NCBI GenBank assembly: GCA_027618835.1
Contig: JAQCHZ010000020.1
Location: forward strand, 1 to 44,158
DNA length: 44,158 bases
Direction: 5' to 3'
DNA from: Chloroflexota bacterium
GTDB lineage: Bacteria; Chloroflexota; Dehalococcoidia; Lucifugimonadales; Lucifugimonadaceae
The stretch's first letter is position 1; the number at the start of each line of letters is the position of its first letter. The position numbers and the translations under genes were made by a program. Of this stretch, positions 26,650 to 35,894 are shown in pieces. The notes beneath the pieces are model-generated. The model saw only the letters and a list, made by a program, of their open reading frames with translations. It was not told where the DNA came from and ran no database searches.

Positions 26650-27585
26650 CTAAACCCGGGCGAACTTCTGCAATCGATTGTTTCCGCCAACTTCAGCAAT
26701 GTATATCGACTCTTCGCTATCGATATACACACCGTGAGGTGAGTTCGTGAAGTGACCTGCACCTTCGCCCTTCTCACCCCAGCGACCCAGCAGCGTGCCG
26801 TCCAGCGAACGTAGTTCCACACCGGCGTGACCAACGATGTGCATCACACCGTGGCTATCGATCACCGCATCGTTCGCGCCGGTCACGTCCGACCATTCAC
26901 GCAAGTAGTTTCCTTCCAGATCGAATATCTGACACCGATTGTTCGTTCGATCCATCACATACACGTTGTCGTCATCGTCAACTAAAACATGGTGGGGCAA
27001 GTTGAACTCACCGGGTCCGGTCGCAGACGTGCCGGTAACTTCCTCGCCTAGCCAGCCTTGCAGAAACACTGGATCACCCGATCCGAACGACAAAATGTGT
27101 TCACCATCAGAGCTGTAGCGATGCACTCGGTTTTGGCCATAACCGTCAGAAACGAAAATATCTCCAGAGCGTGATTGCGTGGCACGCGTGCACATGTTGA
27201 ACGGCGCACCCGGCGCACCACGTTCACCCTTGGTGCCAATCGTCATCAGCACTTCACCAGTGGTTGAGTACTTGGTTACCGTGTGGTGCCCACAATCGGC
27301 GTGAAAAATCTCGTCGTCGCCGTTGATCCACAGACCATGTGGCGAAGAAAATTCGCCAGTGAGTCGAGTATCGAGCAACGCCCCGTCTCGATCGAACACA
27401 AGCATGTGCCCCGTTGCCGGAGTGATGTCGTTGAACGTTCCATCGGCCTTAGGGTCGCGAACGACCGTATATATGCGCCCGTCGGAATCGCCCGCCACAT
27501 CGGCGGCTACTCCATTGACGGTAACCTGCGGCCAGTTTTCAACTAGCTCGTATCGATAGTCACCCGCACCCCATTGTCGTGTCAT
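26650..27585 (-). CDS. NHL-repeat beta-propeller protein
   Basis: A 311-residue protein made of NHL-type repeats. Recurrent units read F/Y-P-HGxxxDxxxxxYVxDxxNxRxQxF; examples are FSSPHGLWINGDDEIFHADC, FNLPHHVLVDDDDNVYVMDR and FTNSPHGVYIDSEESIYIAE. About five or six blades are visible. It resembles the peptidyl-alpha-hydroxyglycine lyase-like propellers common in marine Chloroflexota. No signal peptide is seen, so it is probably cytoplasmic. It lies 51 bases after the zinc dehydrogenase gene on the same strand and likely shares its transcript; a joint catabolic role is possible but not shown. The substrate is unknown. Confidence 0.8.
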   Translation of the reverse strand: MTRQWGAGDYRYELVENWPQVTVNGVAADVAGDSDGRIYTVVRDPKADGTFNDITPATGHMLVFDRDGALLDTRLTGEFSSPHGLWINGDDEIFHADCGHHTVTKYSTTGEVLMTIGTKGERGAPGAPFNMCTRATQSRSGDIFVSDGYGQNRVHRYSSDGEHILSFGSGDPVFLQGWLGEEVTGTSATGPGEFNLPHHVLVDDDDNVYVMDRTNNRCQIFDLEGNYLREWSDVTGANDAVIDSHGVMHIVGHAGVELRSLDGTLLGRWGEKGEGAGHFTNSPHGVYIDSEESIYIAEVGGNNRLQKFARV

Positions 27586-27636
27586 ATCGGCAATTCCTTT
27601 TTACTAAGCGTTTACTAAGTACTGGCACTCGCTTGA

Positions 27637-28788
27637 TTACGGATGCAAAATCACCTTGGTGTAGCCGTCAACTCGCTGGTCGAACTTCTGGTAGGCATCA
27701 GGCGCTTCATCGAGCGACACCTCATGCGATACGACGAAGCTCGGTAGAGCCCGTCCGGAGATGATTAGATCTCGCAAGTTGGCGTTGTATTGCTTCACGT
27801 TGCACTGTCCAGTTCCGAGACGAATGCCCTTCTCGAACAGTTGACCAAAATTGATCGACAGTGCGCCTTTCTTGGCACGCTCGTCTACTCCTCCTGGATC
27901 GGAAGGTACGTACAACCCTGGGATGCCAAGCGCACCGGTCGGAGCAACAACATCTATTAGCTGATTGAGAACGATGTTCGGCACCTCGTCCTGTTCGCCC
28001 CCAACGGCCGAAGAACCAGCAGCGGTCGCCTGATAGCCCACAGCATCGATTCCCTTGTCGACTCCCTCACCACCCAAGTGCGCTTTGATCTGTTCGACCG
28101 GATTCGCCACGTCGTAGTTAATCGGAATCGCACCGATTTCAGCAGCCTTGTCGAGTCGCGCTTGAACGTGATCAACGGCGAAGACCTGCGACGCTCCTCG
28201 TAAAATTGCACTATATGAAGCCATGAGTCCGACAGGTCCACATCCGAACACTGCGACACTTTCCCCCGGCGTCACTCCTGCGAGTTCTGTGCCGTGGTAA
28301 CCGGTTGGGAAGATATCGGCAAGCAACGCAAAATCGGCTTCATGGTCGGTGCCTTCAGGTAACACCAAACAGTTAAAATCAGCGAACGGAACCTGCATCA
28401 GTTCCGCTTGACCTCCGACCCAAGGTCCCATAGAAACGTATCCGTAGGCACCACCGGCGAATCCGGGATTTACCGTTGTGCAATATCCGGTGTAGCCGCC
28501 GAGACAGTTCTTGCAGAACCCACACGCCACGTTGAATGGCATGACTACTCGGTCGCCGACTTTGCGAGTTTTAACGGCCGGTCCAACTTCCACGATCACG
28601 CCCATATTCTCGTGACCAAACACAATGCCGGGCTGTGCTGCCGTACGACCTTCGTACATGTGTAGATCGGATCCGCAGATGCACGATGAGGTGATTTGCA
28701 CGATCGCATCGTTCGGATGAAGAATCTGAGGGTCTGGAACCGTCTCGACAGCAACCTTGAACGGCTCTTTGTATACAACGGCTTTCAT
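27637..28788 (-). CDS. Zinc-dependent dehydrogenase, formaldehyde dehydrogenase-like
   Basis: A 383-residue medium-chain dehydrogenase of the zinc alcohol dehydrogenase family. Catalytic zinc ligands are in CICGSDLHMYEG and GHENMG; the structural zinc cluster reads CGFCKNCLGGYTGYC. The Rossmann fold has VFGCGPVGLMA. The long insertion GVDKGIDAVGYQATAAGSSA and the GGVDERAKKG region resemble glutathione-independent formaldehyde dehydrogenases. The exact substrate is not determined. It lies upstream of the NHL-propeller gene in the same direction. The ATG at 28788 has a GGAG-like tract (CAGGAGAT) before it on the minus strand, supporting the start. Confidence 0.9.
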   Translation of the reverse strand: MKAVVYKEPFKVAVETVPDPQILHPNDAIVQITSSCICGSDLHMYEGRTAAQPGIVFGHENMGVIVEVGPAVKTRKVGDRVVMPFNVACGFCKNCLGGYTGYCTTVNPGFAGGAYGYVSMGPWVGGQAELMQVPFADFNCLVLPEGTDHEADFALLADIFPTGYHGTELAGVTPGESVAVFGCGPVGLMASYSAILRGASQVFAVDHVQARLDKAAEIGAIPINYDVANPVEQIKAHLGGEGVDKGIDAVGYQATAAGSSAVGGEQDEVPNIVLNQLIDVVAPTGALGIPGLYVPSDPGGVDERAKKGALSINFGQLFEKGIRLGTGQCNVKQYNANLRDLIISGRALPSFVVSHEVSLDEAPDAYQKFDQRVDGYTKVILHP

Positions 28789-29084
28789 TACGACATCTCC
28801 TGCTGCTGGTCAGAACTGGCTTACTTGCTCGGCACACTATGGTTCGGTTTTTGCAGTTTGTCCAGAGAAGAAGGTGCCAATGGCGCGTTTTAAGAGATTG
28901 GAATGTTTGCCGAGAACTCGGCTGTGCCAGTCGTAAGGGTCTCTCCATTTGGGAGGAGGAACGCCGGTGTTGGGATGGGTTGCTGGCTCGCATATCTATG
29001 CCAGTAAACGATTTACATACCCCCTCAACCTAACCTTCTCTCCTAGGAAGAAGGAATTAGAAGAGAGAATGCGCCCTAAGCCCG
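28789..29084. other. Intergenic gap before the zinc dehydrogenase
   Basis: About 300 bases with no recognisable gene. Short frames on both strands lack family features. An imperfect CCTTCT/AGAAGG pairing occurs around 29035-29065, followed by A/G-rich sequence. The promoter of the dehydrogenase is expected here but is not assignable by eye. Confidence 0.4.
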
Positions 29085-30038
29085 CTAAACCAGACCAGCA
29101 GCCCAATCGCCGCCTAGAACCGTCTCGAACATTTCGGCCGATTCATCGTTCCAGCCAAAGCGATTCACGAGATTCAAGCGGTAAATCAATTCCAGAGCGC
29201 TGAGCCGAGCCGATAGTGCGTCGTCGCTCAAATCGCCCTGACACAGTTCGACGAACGGCTTCATTAGCTCGATATCCAGCGGATCGTCGTAAGTTTCTTC
29301 CAACTGCTCAGGAACGAAATTCCACGGGTATCGCCAGAACCTAAGCAACATGTCGAGTTCGTAGTCGGCGGGAGCCAAGGCCATTCGATCGAAATCGAGA
29401 ATTCCCGACAGGCTGCCATCGCTGCCGACCAAAATATTTCCTAACCATAAGTCGCCGTGACACAACACACGAGGGCGATCTGTCAGAGCCTCTGCCCACT
29501 GCGCAAATGCTGCCTGAGAGGTCGTAAGCACCCGGCCCGGCACCACGGCATCGACGGTGCGAAGCGCACGGTTGAACGACTTCCTTATGTGCGCTGCCCA
29601 GTCCTGAGTTTCAGCGTGCAGCATGCCTTCGTCAGGCTGAAACTGCTGCATGTGGCCGAGAGCGGTCGCCAATTGACCCGTCAACTTGATTCGACCCGCT
29701 TGATCTAAACCTGGCCAAACGTTGTAACCGCTCGAACCTTCGAGCCGGTTCAGAATCACCCACGCCCTGCCCTCTAACGCACCCGTTTCAAGCACATGAG
29801 GAGTGGCGATTCCCGGTATGTCCAACTTAGTCGCAGCGAGCTCATGGCTGAAACGCTCGGAACGTCCAACTTCAGGGTCGATCTTGATGACGGTTTCGTT
29901 GCCGATGAACACCCATGTGCCGTAGCCGAATCCGTAGTCGACGTTGCTGCCAAGCTTGTTCACAGCCCATTCACGAACGCGACCCAGCGCTGCGTGGTCG
30001 TCTTTCTCGTAATTTCTAACCCAAGGATTAATTAGCAT
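29085..30038 (-). CDS. Aminoglycoside phosphotransferase-family kinase
   Basis: A 317-residue protein kinase-like fold (APH/choline kinase family). The catalytic loop LCHGDLWLGNILV (HGDxxxxN) and the following ILDFDRMALAPADYELDM, with the metal-binding Asp, are intact. An N-terminal lobe has FGYGTWVFIGNETVIKIDP as a nucleotide-binding strand with the ATP Lys. Substrates of this family range from antibiotics to small alcohols and amines, so none is assigned. It lies 52 bases after arsM on the same strand and may belong to that transcript, though a link to arsenic is unproven. ATG 30038 is the natural start. Confidence 0.85.
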   Translation of the reverse strand: MLINPWVRNYEKDDHAALGRVREWAVNKLGSNVDYGFGYGTWVFIGNETVIKIDPEVGRSERFSHELAATKLDIPGIATPHVLETGALEGRAWVILNRLEGSSGYNVWPGLDQAGRIKLTGQLATALGHMQQFQPDEGMLHAETQDWAAHIRKSFNRALRTVDAVVPGRVLTTSQAAFAQWAEALTDRPRVLCHGDLWLGNILVGSDGSLSGILDFDRMALAPADYELDMLLRFWRYPWNFVPEQLEETYDDPLDIELMKPFVELCQGDLSDDALSARLSALELIYRLNLVNRFGWNDESAEMFETVLGGDWAAGLV

Positions 30039-30090
30039 GACTGGTGACTAGTGAAAGCGTTGTGCGCCAAAATTTTGGCGTGGAGTGAGA

Positions 30091-30939
30091 CTAAGACGGT
30101 TTGCTAGCGCGAAGCGTCAAGTTGATCAAATTCTGCTGCCAATCGATGGCCTCAGGTCGACTTCTCTCTTCTTTCACTACTTCAATCGTCGAAAATCCTG
30201 TCGACTCCACAAGTTTCAAATACTCGCTCATAACCGCCGCACCGCCGACACAAGCGACCCATTCTGTTGCCGATTTCTGCACGACGGCAGGCAACGCCTC
30301 AGAAGTAACCATGTCGGAAATAACAAAGCGACCACCGGGTTTCAGAATTCGGTAAATTTCCGAGAACACTCGGCCTTTTTGTTCAGATAGAGCGATCACA
30401 CAGTTTGAAATGACCAGATCGACGGTATTGTCGGCCTGCGGGATCGATTCAATATGCCCAAGTTTGAAAACGACATTCTCAGTGCCAAGTTTCTCAGCAT
30501 TCTTCTGAGCAAGCTCCAGCATCCGAGGCGTCATATCAATTCCGATCACATAGCCGTCTGGCCCAACTTCTTTGGCGGCGAGGAAGCAGTCGATCCCACC
30601 CCCTGACCCTAGATCAAGAACGGTTTCGCCAAGCTGAGCATCGGCAATCCCAACTGGATTTCCGCAACCAGCCGACGCACCTGCGGCTTCGTCCGGCAGC
30701 GCATCTCGCTGATCTTCTGAGTAAAACTTGTCAGTAGCCTTCACTCTTGTGCTGTCGGCTGCACGCTCAGCGGCGTTCGATGCGAGCGATCCGTACTGGT
30801 ACTGAACTGCAGCAGTGATAGTTTCAAGCTGTTCGTGGGTGATTTCCGACGATCCAGAATCACCGCAGCAATCGTCGCCACAGCATGCAGCTTCTTCGCT
30901 GATTGGGGTCAACGTTCCAAAGGGTTTGTTAGTTGTCAT
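30091..30939 (-). CDS. arsM: Arsenite S-adenosylmethyltransferase
   Basis: Methylates As(III) using SAM and thiols, giving mono- to trimethylated arsenicals. 282 residues, with the ArsM arrangement: an N-terminal Cys-rich stretch (ACCGDDCCGD), the motif AGCGNPVGIA, SAM motif VLDLGSGGGIDCFLA, GIDMTPRMLELA, then SNCVIALS and EWVACVGGA. The Cys in GCGNP, SNCV and ACVGG correspond in order to the As-binding Cys set of characterised ArsM proteins (correspondence by motif, not alignment). It overlaps the end of the padR-like regulator by 11 bases, so the pair is coupled. A bipartite palindrome upstream of padR probably controls both. Confidence 0.92.
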   Translation of the reverse strand: MTTNKPFGTLTPISEEAACCGDDCCGDSGSSEITHEQLETITAAVQYQYGSLASNAAERAADSTRVKATDKFYSEDQRDALPDEAAGASAGCGNPVGIADAQLGETVLDLGSGGGIDCFLAAKEVGPDGYVIGIDMTPRMLELAQKNAEKLGTENVVFKLGHIESIPQADNTVDLVISNCVIALSEQKGRVFSEIYRILKPGGRFVISDMVTSEALPAVVQKSATEWVACVGGAAVMSEYLKLVESTGFSTIEVVKEERSRPEAIDWQQNLINLTLRASKPS

Positions 30940-31363
30940 CTACTTGCGCTCCCAAAATACTGGAATCAATCACCATTGTCGTACGGCAGGCCGTTTCCAC
31001 ACCTGCCTCCTTTACCGCAGTTTCAAGTTGCGTAAGTACGTTCGACCATGCCTGAGCCGAAGCTCGGTAAGCCAGCACACCTAGCGCCGAAAGCGAATAG
31101 TTCTTCCGCTTTCTACCGTTCACCACGACCGTTTCCAGCTCTACGTAACCACCAGTCTCTAACTCCTTCAACATCGGATATATCATGGCGTCGGTTGGTC
31201 GGGCATCACAGCAAAGTGCGATTCGAGTGCCGATTTCATATCCGTGCATCGGCCCACTACTCAGCTGCTGCAACATGAAAAATCTCAATAGGCTTTTGCG
31301 ATTGAGCGACTGCCAGTAGTCGATGCTAGATAGATCATTTGTCGGCTTTGTTGATGTGGTCAT
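30929..31363 (-). CDS. PadR/ArsR-like winged-helix regulator, probable arsenic sensor
   Basis: A 144-residue DNA-binding protein with a PadR-type winged helix: LLRFFMLQQLSSGPMHGYEIG, then a recognition part reading PTDAMIYPMLKELETGGYVE, and a wing with RKRKNYSLSALG. A vicinal Cys pair (IALCCDARPTD) lies just before the recognition helix, and another Cys is near the C-terminus (ETACRTT). Such thiols could bind As(III). It overlaps arsM, so autoregulation of the operon is likely. Start: ATG 31363 has AGAGAAAA before it; the frame extends to a TTG at 31375. The arsenic-sensing role is inferred from the thiols and context. Confidence 0.8.
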   Translation of the reverse strand: MTTSTKPTNDLSSIDYWQSLNRKSLLRFFMLQQLSSGPMHGYEIGTRIALCCDARPTDAMIYPMLKELETGGYVELETVVVNGRKRKNYSLSALGVLAYRASAQAWSNVLTQLETAVKEAGVETACRTTMVIDSSILGAQVDDN

Positions 31364-31406
31364 TTTTCTCTGCAATAACAGCGAATAGTTCGCTTTATCG
31401 TCGATA

Positions 31407-31436
31407 CCTAGCTACACGATATATCGGCTTGCTAGG
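31407..31436. promoter_or_regulatory. Bipartite palindrome, candidate operator of the padR-arsM operon
   Basis: CCTAGC, five bases, the self-complementary octamer GATATATC, five bases, then GCTAGG: perfectly symmetric in both conserved parts over 30 bp. It is centred about 59 bases upstream of the padR ATG and in the region shared with the divergent polA gene. A dimeric winged-helix repressor would be expected to bind such a site. Assignment to the PadR-like protein is inferred from position. Confidence 0.55.
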
Positions 31437-31602
31437 CATGTCAATATCTGGGTACATAACCCTGACGATAAGACGAACACGACATAGTTGATGAAACAAA
31501 AACCAATGAAGTCCGATTCGTCTCGTTGCGATGGAGCGACGGAAGCTATAATCCGCTCACCTACCAATTTCATCGATCCTACCGGGCTAAAACCAGCTTC
31601 AA

Positions 31603-34497
31603 ATGACCAATTCCAAAGCTACATCTGACGACAAACTGTTCCTCCTTATCGACGGACACGCGATCGTGTTCCGGGCGTGGTTCGCCATGCGCGATCATTT
31701 GATTACTGCGTCGGGGCAGAACACGACCGGTGCTAGTGGGTTCATGTCGATGTTTCTAAAGGTGATTCGTGAGCAGAACCCGACTCATATCGCTGTCACT
31801 TTTGACACGAAGGCATCTACGTTCCGCAAGGAGATGTTCCCGGCGTATAAGGCACAGCGCAAAGAAGTTGACCCCGCCCTTCACGAGCAAATCCCTATTC
31901 TCAAAGAGATTCTCGAACCAATGGGCGTACCGGTGTACGAATACGACGGATTTGAAGCAGACGATCTAATCGGAACGCTATCAAAGCAGGCGTCTGAGCA
32001 GGGAGTCAAAACATTGATTCTCACTGGTGATGCCGACCAATTACAGTTGGTCGATGAGAAGACCTCGTTACTGATGTACACCGGTTTTGGTGATATGCGG
32101 ACGTACGACCCGGCGGGCGTTGCCGAGAAGTACGACGGTTTGGGTCCCGACTATGTCGCCGAGATCAAAGCTCTCGAAGGCGATCCATCCGACAACATCC
32201 CAGGCGTACCGGGCGTTGGAAAGAAATCAGCTCGTGCGGTGCTAACCAAGCTCGGTCACTTCCCTTCTCTATTCAGCCAGCTCGAAGAAGTTGGAAAAAT
32301 CAAAGGTTTACGCGGTGCCAAGCGCACTATGAACCTCCTTGAAGAACATCGCGAAACAGCCGCTACTGCATTGGTTCTAACGACAATCGTTCGTGATGTA
32401 CCAGTCGAGTTCGACGAAGCAAAATCAAAGTTCGGCGACTTCGATCGCGAAGCGGTTATCAAGACATTAATGAGCTACGAGATGCGTCTCGTTGCGAATC
32501 GACTCCCGAAATCTGGAGTCGAAAGTTCAGTTCCTGGAACTTCAGCGTCTGAAGTTGAAACAGCACCGGGATGGGAGCCAAACGAAGCTTCGTCGGTCGC
32601 AGCGAACGGTCAGATCGACATGATGGGCGAGGCTCCACCGGTCGAAGCTCTGGTAGATCCCGAACCGGCCAAACCACTCGGCGACTACGAAATCGTTACC
32701 GACTTGGCTGGGTTGAACACGATGATCGATGCCCTGCGAACAAAGAGAGAGTTCGCTTTCGACACTGAAACGACTGGCCTTAACTCAATGACGTCCGACC
32801 TTGTTGGCCTTTCGTTCTCAATCAAGTCCGAACACGCGTGGTACGTAGCCGTCGGTCACAACGAAGGCGACCAAGTGCCGTTCGAAGAAGGTCTCGCAGC
32901 ACTACGACCTCTATTTGAAGACGATTCAATAAAGAAGATCGCCCACAACGCCAACTACGACATGATGGTTTTGGCAACCGCCGGAATCACTGTCAATAAT
33001 TTGTCGTTCGACACGATGATCGCAGCAGCTTTGTGCGGTAAGCGTGCTATCGGCTTGAAGCCGCTTGCGCTTGAGTTGTTCCAATCGGAAATGACCGAGA
33101 TAAAAACTCTCATCGGAGTCGGCAAAAAGCAGATAACTATGGCGGCGGTACCTATCGAACTGGCAGGTCCATACGCGGCCGCTGACGCCGATTTCACTTG
33201 GCGGTTGTACGAGCATTTCGAGCCTGAAATCGACGAGCACGAAGCTCGCTATGTAAACGAAGAAATCGAACTGCCGCTGATTCCAGTAATTATCGAAATG
33301 CAACGGAACGGCATGATGATCGACAAAACAGCCCTTGCCGAGATGTCGGAGCAACTTGGCGCCGATGTCGAGCTGATCAAACAGACGGCGACCGCCATTG
33401 TTGGCGGACGAGAGCTCAATTTGGCGTCGAACCAGCAATTGGCTGCTTTATTGATCGATGAATTGGGAGCGCCAAAGACTCGAAAAACCAAAACTGGTTA
33501 TTCGATGGACGCCGAAGCTCTTGAGAAAATCAACGAGACTAGCGGGCTAGACGACCGTGTGTACCAAATCGCCGACGCTGTTCTGAAGTTCCGAGAACTC
33601 AGCAAGCTAAAGTCGACTTACGTCGACGCTCTGCCGCTTTTGGTGAACCCGCAAACGCAACGAGTTCACACTAGTTTCAACCAAGTCGGTTCGGCAACGG
33701 GCCGACTCTCCAGTAACGATCCCAACGTTCAGAACATTCCGGTTCGTACTGAGCTCGGACGCCGTGTGCGCAAAGCATTCATTGCCGATTCATCGCACGG
33801 CTGGCAGTATCTCGCCGCCGACTACTCGCAGATCGAACTGAGAATTCTGGCGCATTTATCGCAAGAGTCTGGACTTCTCGAAGCCTTCCACAAGGGCGAA
33901 GACATTCATGCTGCGACCGCCCGAGCGGTATACGGAGTTGAAGAGGTAAATCCTGACCAACGCCGAATCGCCAAGATATTGAACTTTGGAGTGATCTACG
34001 GACTGGGTCCGGTCGGCGTGGCACGCCAGACTGATCTAACTCGGCAACAGGGTCAGGAATTTATCGACCTGTACTTCGGCAAGTACCCGGGTATTCGTGA
34101 TTACATTGAGCAGGTGAAGCAGTCGGCACGTGACACTGGATATGCCCAGACGATCACGGGGCGCAGACGATATCTTCCTGATATCAACGCTGGTCACCCG
34201 GGACATCGCGCTGCAGCTGAGCGGGTGTCAGTGAATATGCCTATTCAGGGAACGGCTGCGGACGTGATCAAGCTGGCGATGATTAACATTTCAAACGAAA
34301 TGAAGAGGCAGAAAATTCAATCGAAGATGGCGATTCAAGTTCACGACGAACTGATCTTCGAGATAGCCCCCGGCGAACTGATGGAAATGCAGATGATGGT
34401 CACAACCATGATGCCCGCCGCTATGGATCTCGCCGTACCACTCTTAGTAGAAGCCAAAACCGGCCCAACCTGGGGCGACATGGATTCGGTGGGTTGA
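31603..34497 (+). CDS. polA: DNA polymerase I
   Basis: A 964-residue full-length Pol I for Okazaki-fragment processing and repair. 5'-3' exonuclease domain (about 1-300): LIDGHAIVFRAWFAM, FEADDLIGTL, GDPSDNIPGVPGVGKKSA. Proofreading domain (about 365-540): FAFDTETTGLN with intact DTE, IAHNANYDMMVL. Polymerase (about 600-964): motif A DYSQIELRILAHLS, motif B RRIAKILNFGVIYG, motif C QVHDELIFEI. An inserted Ala/Glu/Pro-rich linker lies between the first two domains (about 290-360). Proofreading appears active. mutM follows 21 bases later, so the two repair genes are probably cotranscribed. The ATG at 31603 is the natural start. Confidence 0.97.
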   Translation: MTNSKATSDDKLFLLIDGHAIVFRAWFAMRDHLITASGQNTTGASGFMSMFLKVIREQNPTHIAVTFDTKASTFRKEMFPAYKAQRKEVDPALHEQIPILKEILEPMGVPVYEYDGFEADDLIGTLSKQASEQGVKTLILTGDADQLQLVDEKTSLLMYTGFGDMRTYDPAGVAEKYDGLGPDYVAEIKALEGDPSDNIPGVPGVGKKSARAVLTKLGHFPSLFSQLEEVGKIKGLRGAKRTMNLLEEHRETAATALVLTTIVRDVPVEFDEAKSKFGDFDREAVIKTLMSYEMRLVANRLPKSGVESSVPGTSASEVETAPGWEPNEASSVAANGQIDMMGEAPPVEALVDPEPAKPLGDYEIVTDLAGLNTMIDALRTKREFAFDTETTGLNSMTSDLVGLSFSIKSEHAWYVAVGHNEGDQVPFEEGLAALRPLFEDDSIKKIAHNANYDMMVLATAGITVNNLSFDTMIAAALCGKRAIGLKPLALELFQSEMTEIKTLIGVGKKQITMAAVPIELAGPYAAADADFTWRLYEHFEPEIDEHEARYVNEEIELPLIPVIIEMQRNGMMIDKTALAEMSEQLGADVELIKQTATAIVGGRELNLASNQQLAALLIDELGAPKTRKTKTGYSMDAEALEKINETSGLDDRVYQIADAVLKFRELSKLKSTYVDALPLLVNPQTQRVHTSFNQVGSATGRLSSNDPNVQNIPVRTELGRRVRKAFIADSSHGWQYLAADYSQIELRILAHLSQESGLLEAFHKGEDIHAATARAVYGVEEVNPDQRRIAKILNFGVIYGLGPVGVARQTDLTRQQGQEFIDLYFGKYPGIRDYIEQVKQSARDTGYAQTITGRRRYLPDINAGHPGHRAAAERVSVNMPIQGTAADVIKLAMINISNEMKRQKIQSKMAIQVHDELIFEIAPGELMEMQMMVTTMMPAAMDLAVPLLVEAKTGPTWGDMDSVG

Positions 34498-34518
34498 GAC
34501 CCGTGCAGACATCCAAAC

Positions 34519-35340
34519 ATGCCCGAACTACCTGAAGTTGAATCGTTGCGCCGGTATCTCGTTCGAGAGGGCGTGGTCGGAAAAAAGTTCGTAAAAGTCG
34601 AGCTTGAAGACAAGCCTGAAAGTGCGCACGGTACGGGAACTATCGTTGGGTCAAATCAAGCGATCGATCAAACGGTTAGCAGCATCGAACGACGCGGCAA
34701 GCAGCTTGCGATGGTATTCGATGATTCGGTCTTGGGCTTCCATATGGGAATGACCGGCCAAGTGCACGTACTCGATCGTGACGAGCTTTCGCCCAGATTC
34801 ACCAGAGCACAATTCGATCTCACTGACGATCACGGCGATCTGCGAATCGCACTGGTCGATCCACGGCGTTGGGCAAGAGTTCAACATTTCGGTTCCCTTG
34901 ATCACGCCTTTGCGGGATTAGGACCTGACGCTCTTGACCCAGCGTTCACCGTCAATCACTTCACCCAATTAATGGATGGTATAACTGCGCGAATCAAGAC
35001 GTTACTGCTGAACCAAACTGTCGTCGCCGGGATAGGCAATATCTACGCCGATGAATCGCTTCACCGAGTCGAAATTTCGCCGGCTCGACGTGTAAGCGAT
35101 ATCTCGAAAACTGAGCTCGAAAAATTATTCGCGGCGATTCGAATATCACTTGAACACGCTCTCGAATACATCGTGAGCCACCCAGACGATCGAGGCCGGC
35201 CTTACATCGTCGATGCCTACGACGATAGGATGCAGCTACATCGGAAACCGGGCTCGTTCTGCCCTCGTTGCGAAATTCCGCTTGCCACACTGAAACTCGG
35301 CGGTAGAACGGCGTACTTCTGCTCAAACTGCCAAACGTAA
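34519..35340 (+). CDS. mutM: Formamidopyrimidine-DNA glycosylase
   Basis: Excises 8-oxoguanine and formamidopyrimidines from DNA, then cleaves the strand. The N-terminal catalytic PELPEVESLRR gives Pro2 and Glu3; ERRGKQLAMVF contains the DNA-contacting Lys. The helix-two-turn-helix region reads LLLNQTVVAGIGNIYADESL. A complete C-terminal zinc finger is present (FCPRC then AYFCSNC). 273 residues is the usual size. It starts 21 bases after polA on the same strand. It lies tail to tail with the small membrane pseudogene, whose stop is 19 bases away. Confidence 0.96.
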   Translation: MPELPEVESLRRYLVREGVVGKKFVKVELEDKPESAHGTGTIVGSNQAIDQTVSSIERRGKQLAMVFDDSVLGFHMGMTGQVHVLDRDELSPRFTRAQFDLTDDHGDLRIALVDPRRWARVQHFGSLDHAFAGLGPDALDPAFTVNHFTQLMDGITARIKTLLLNQTVVAGIGNIYADESLHRVEISPARRVSDISKTELEKLFAAIRISLEHALEYIVSHPDDRGRPYIVDAYDDRMQLHRKPGSFCPRCEIPLATLKLGGRTAYFCSNCQT

Positions 35341-35358
35341 CCATGTGTGGCGGCTCTA

Positions 35359-35582
35359 CTAGTTAAACCCAACGTCATCGAGATCGTCGGTTTTTCTGGC
35401 ACGCAGTCTGTCCCGCAACGCAACCCAACCAAGCATCGCCACACCGAGTAGCCCCTAACGTATCCGGCGGCGGTTAGCTGCCAAGAACACTCGCTCGCTA
35501 TCAAAACGACAATACCTATGAGTGCCACGACGATGCCAATAAGCACAGTCAACATTCCAGACATTTCAAGAAGCTGTTTCAT
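35359..35582 (-). pseudogene. Small two-helix membrane protein, frameshifted at a CCCC tract
   Basis: The minus-strand frame from ATG 35582 encodes a clear transmembrane helix (SGMLTVLIGIVVALIGIVVL). After about 40 codons the natural continuation moves to another frame, GLLGVAMLGWVALRDRLRAR and then KTDDLDDVGFN to a TAG at 35359-35361. Adding one G to the tract at 35452-35455 (CCCC on plus) joins both into a 74-residue protein with two hydrophobic segments and a charged tail. As written the gene is broken, or the tract length is a sequencing error. No family is recognised. Confidence 0.6.
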
Positions 35583-35804
35583 GGTTACTCCTTCAACTGA
35601 GTCGTTTTACCGGTGGCAAGAATATTCCGATGTCAAAGGCAGCATTCAGCGCTCTAACTACACTATCTACCGCCGGAAAACGCCTATCCAGTTCAGATCA
35701 CTGAGGATTTTGTAGCGTTTCGCCGTTTCAGATTGTCGGTAGTTACTATTAGAATTAGCTTATGTCTGTGCGGTTTCACTCCGAAACCCCAGACGGTCCC
35801 CTGC

Positions 35805-35894
35805 GGAGGGGTGGCAGAGCGGTTGAATGCGCTTGTCTTGAAAACAAGTATGGCGGTAACGTCATCGCAGGTTCGAATCCTGTCCCCTCCGCCA
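35805..35894 (+). tRNA. tRNA-Ser (UGA anticodon)
   Basis: Acceptor stem GGAGGGG pairs with CCCCTCC (35884-35890), followed by discriminator G and an encoded CCA (35892-35894). The anticodon stem CTTGT/ACAAG encloses CTTGAAA, anticodon TGA, reading UCA codons. The T arm is GCAGG TTCGAAT CCTGT. A long variable arm (TATG...TCAT) is the class II feature expected for Ser. A run of eight T follows directly and probably acts as the terminator. Confidence 0.95.
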
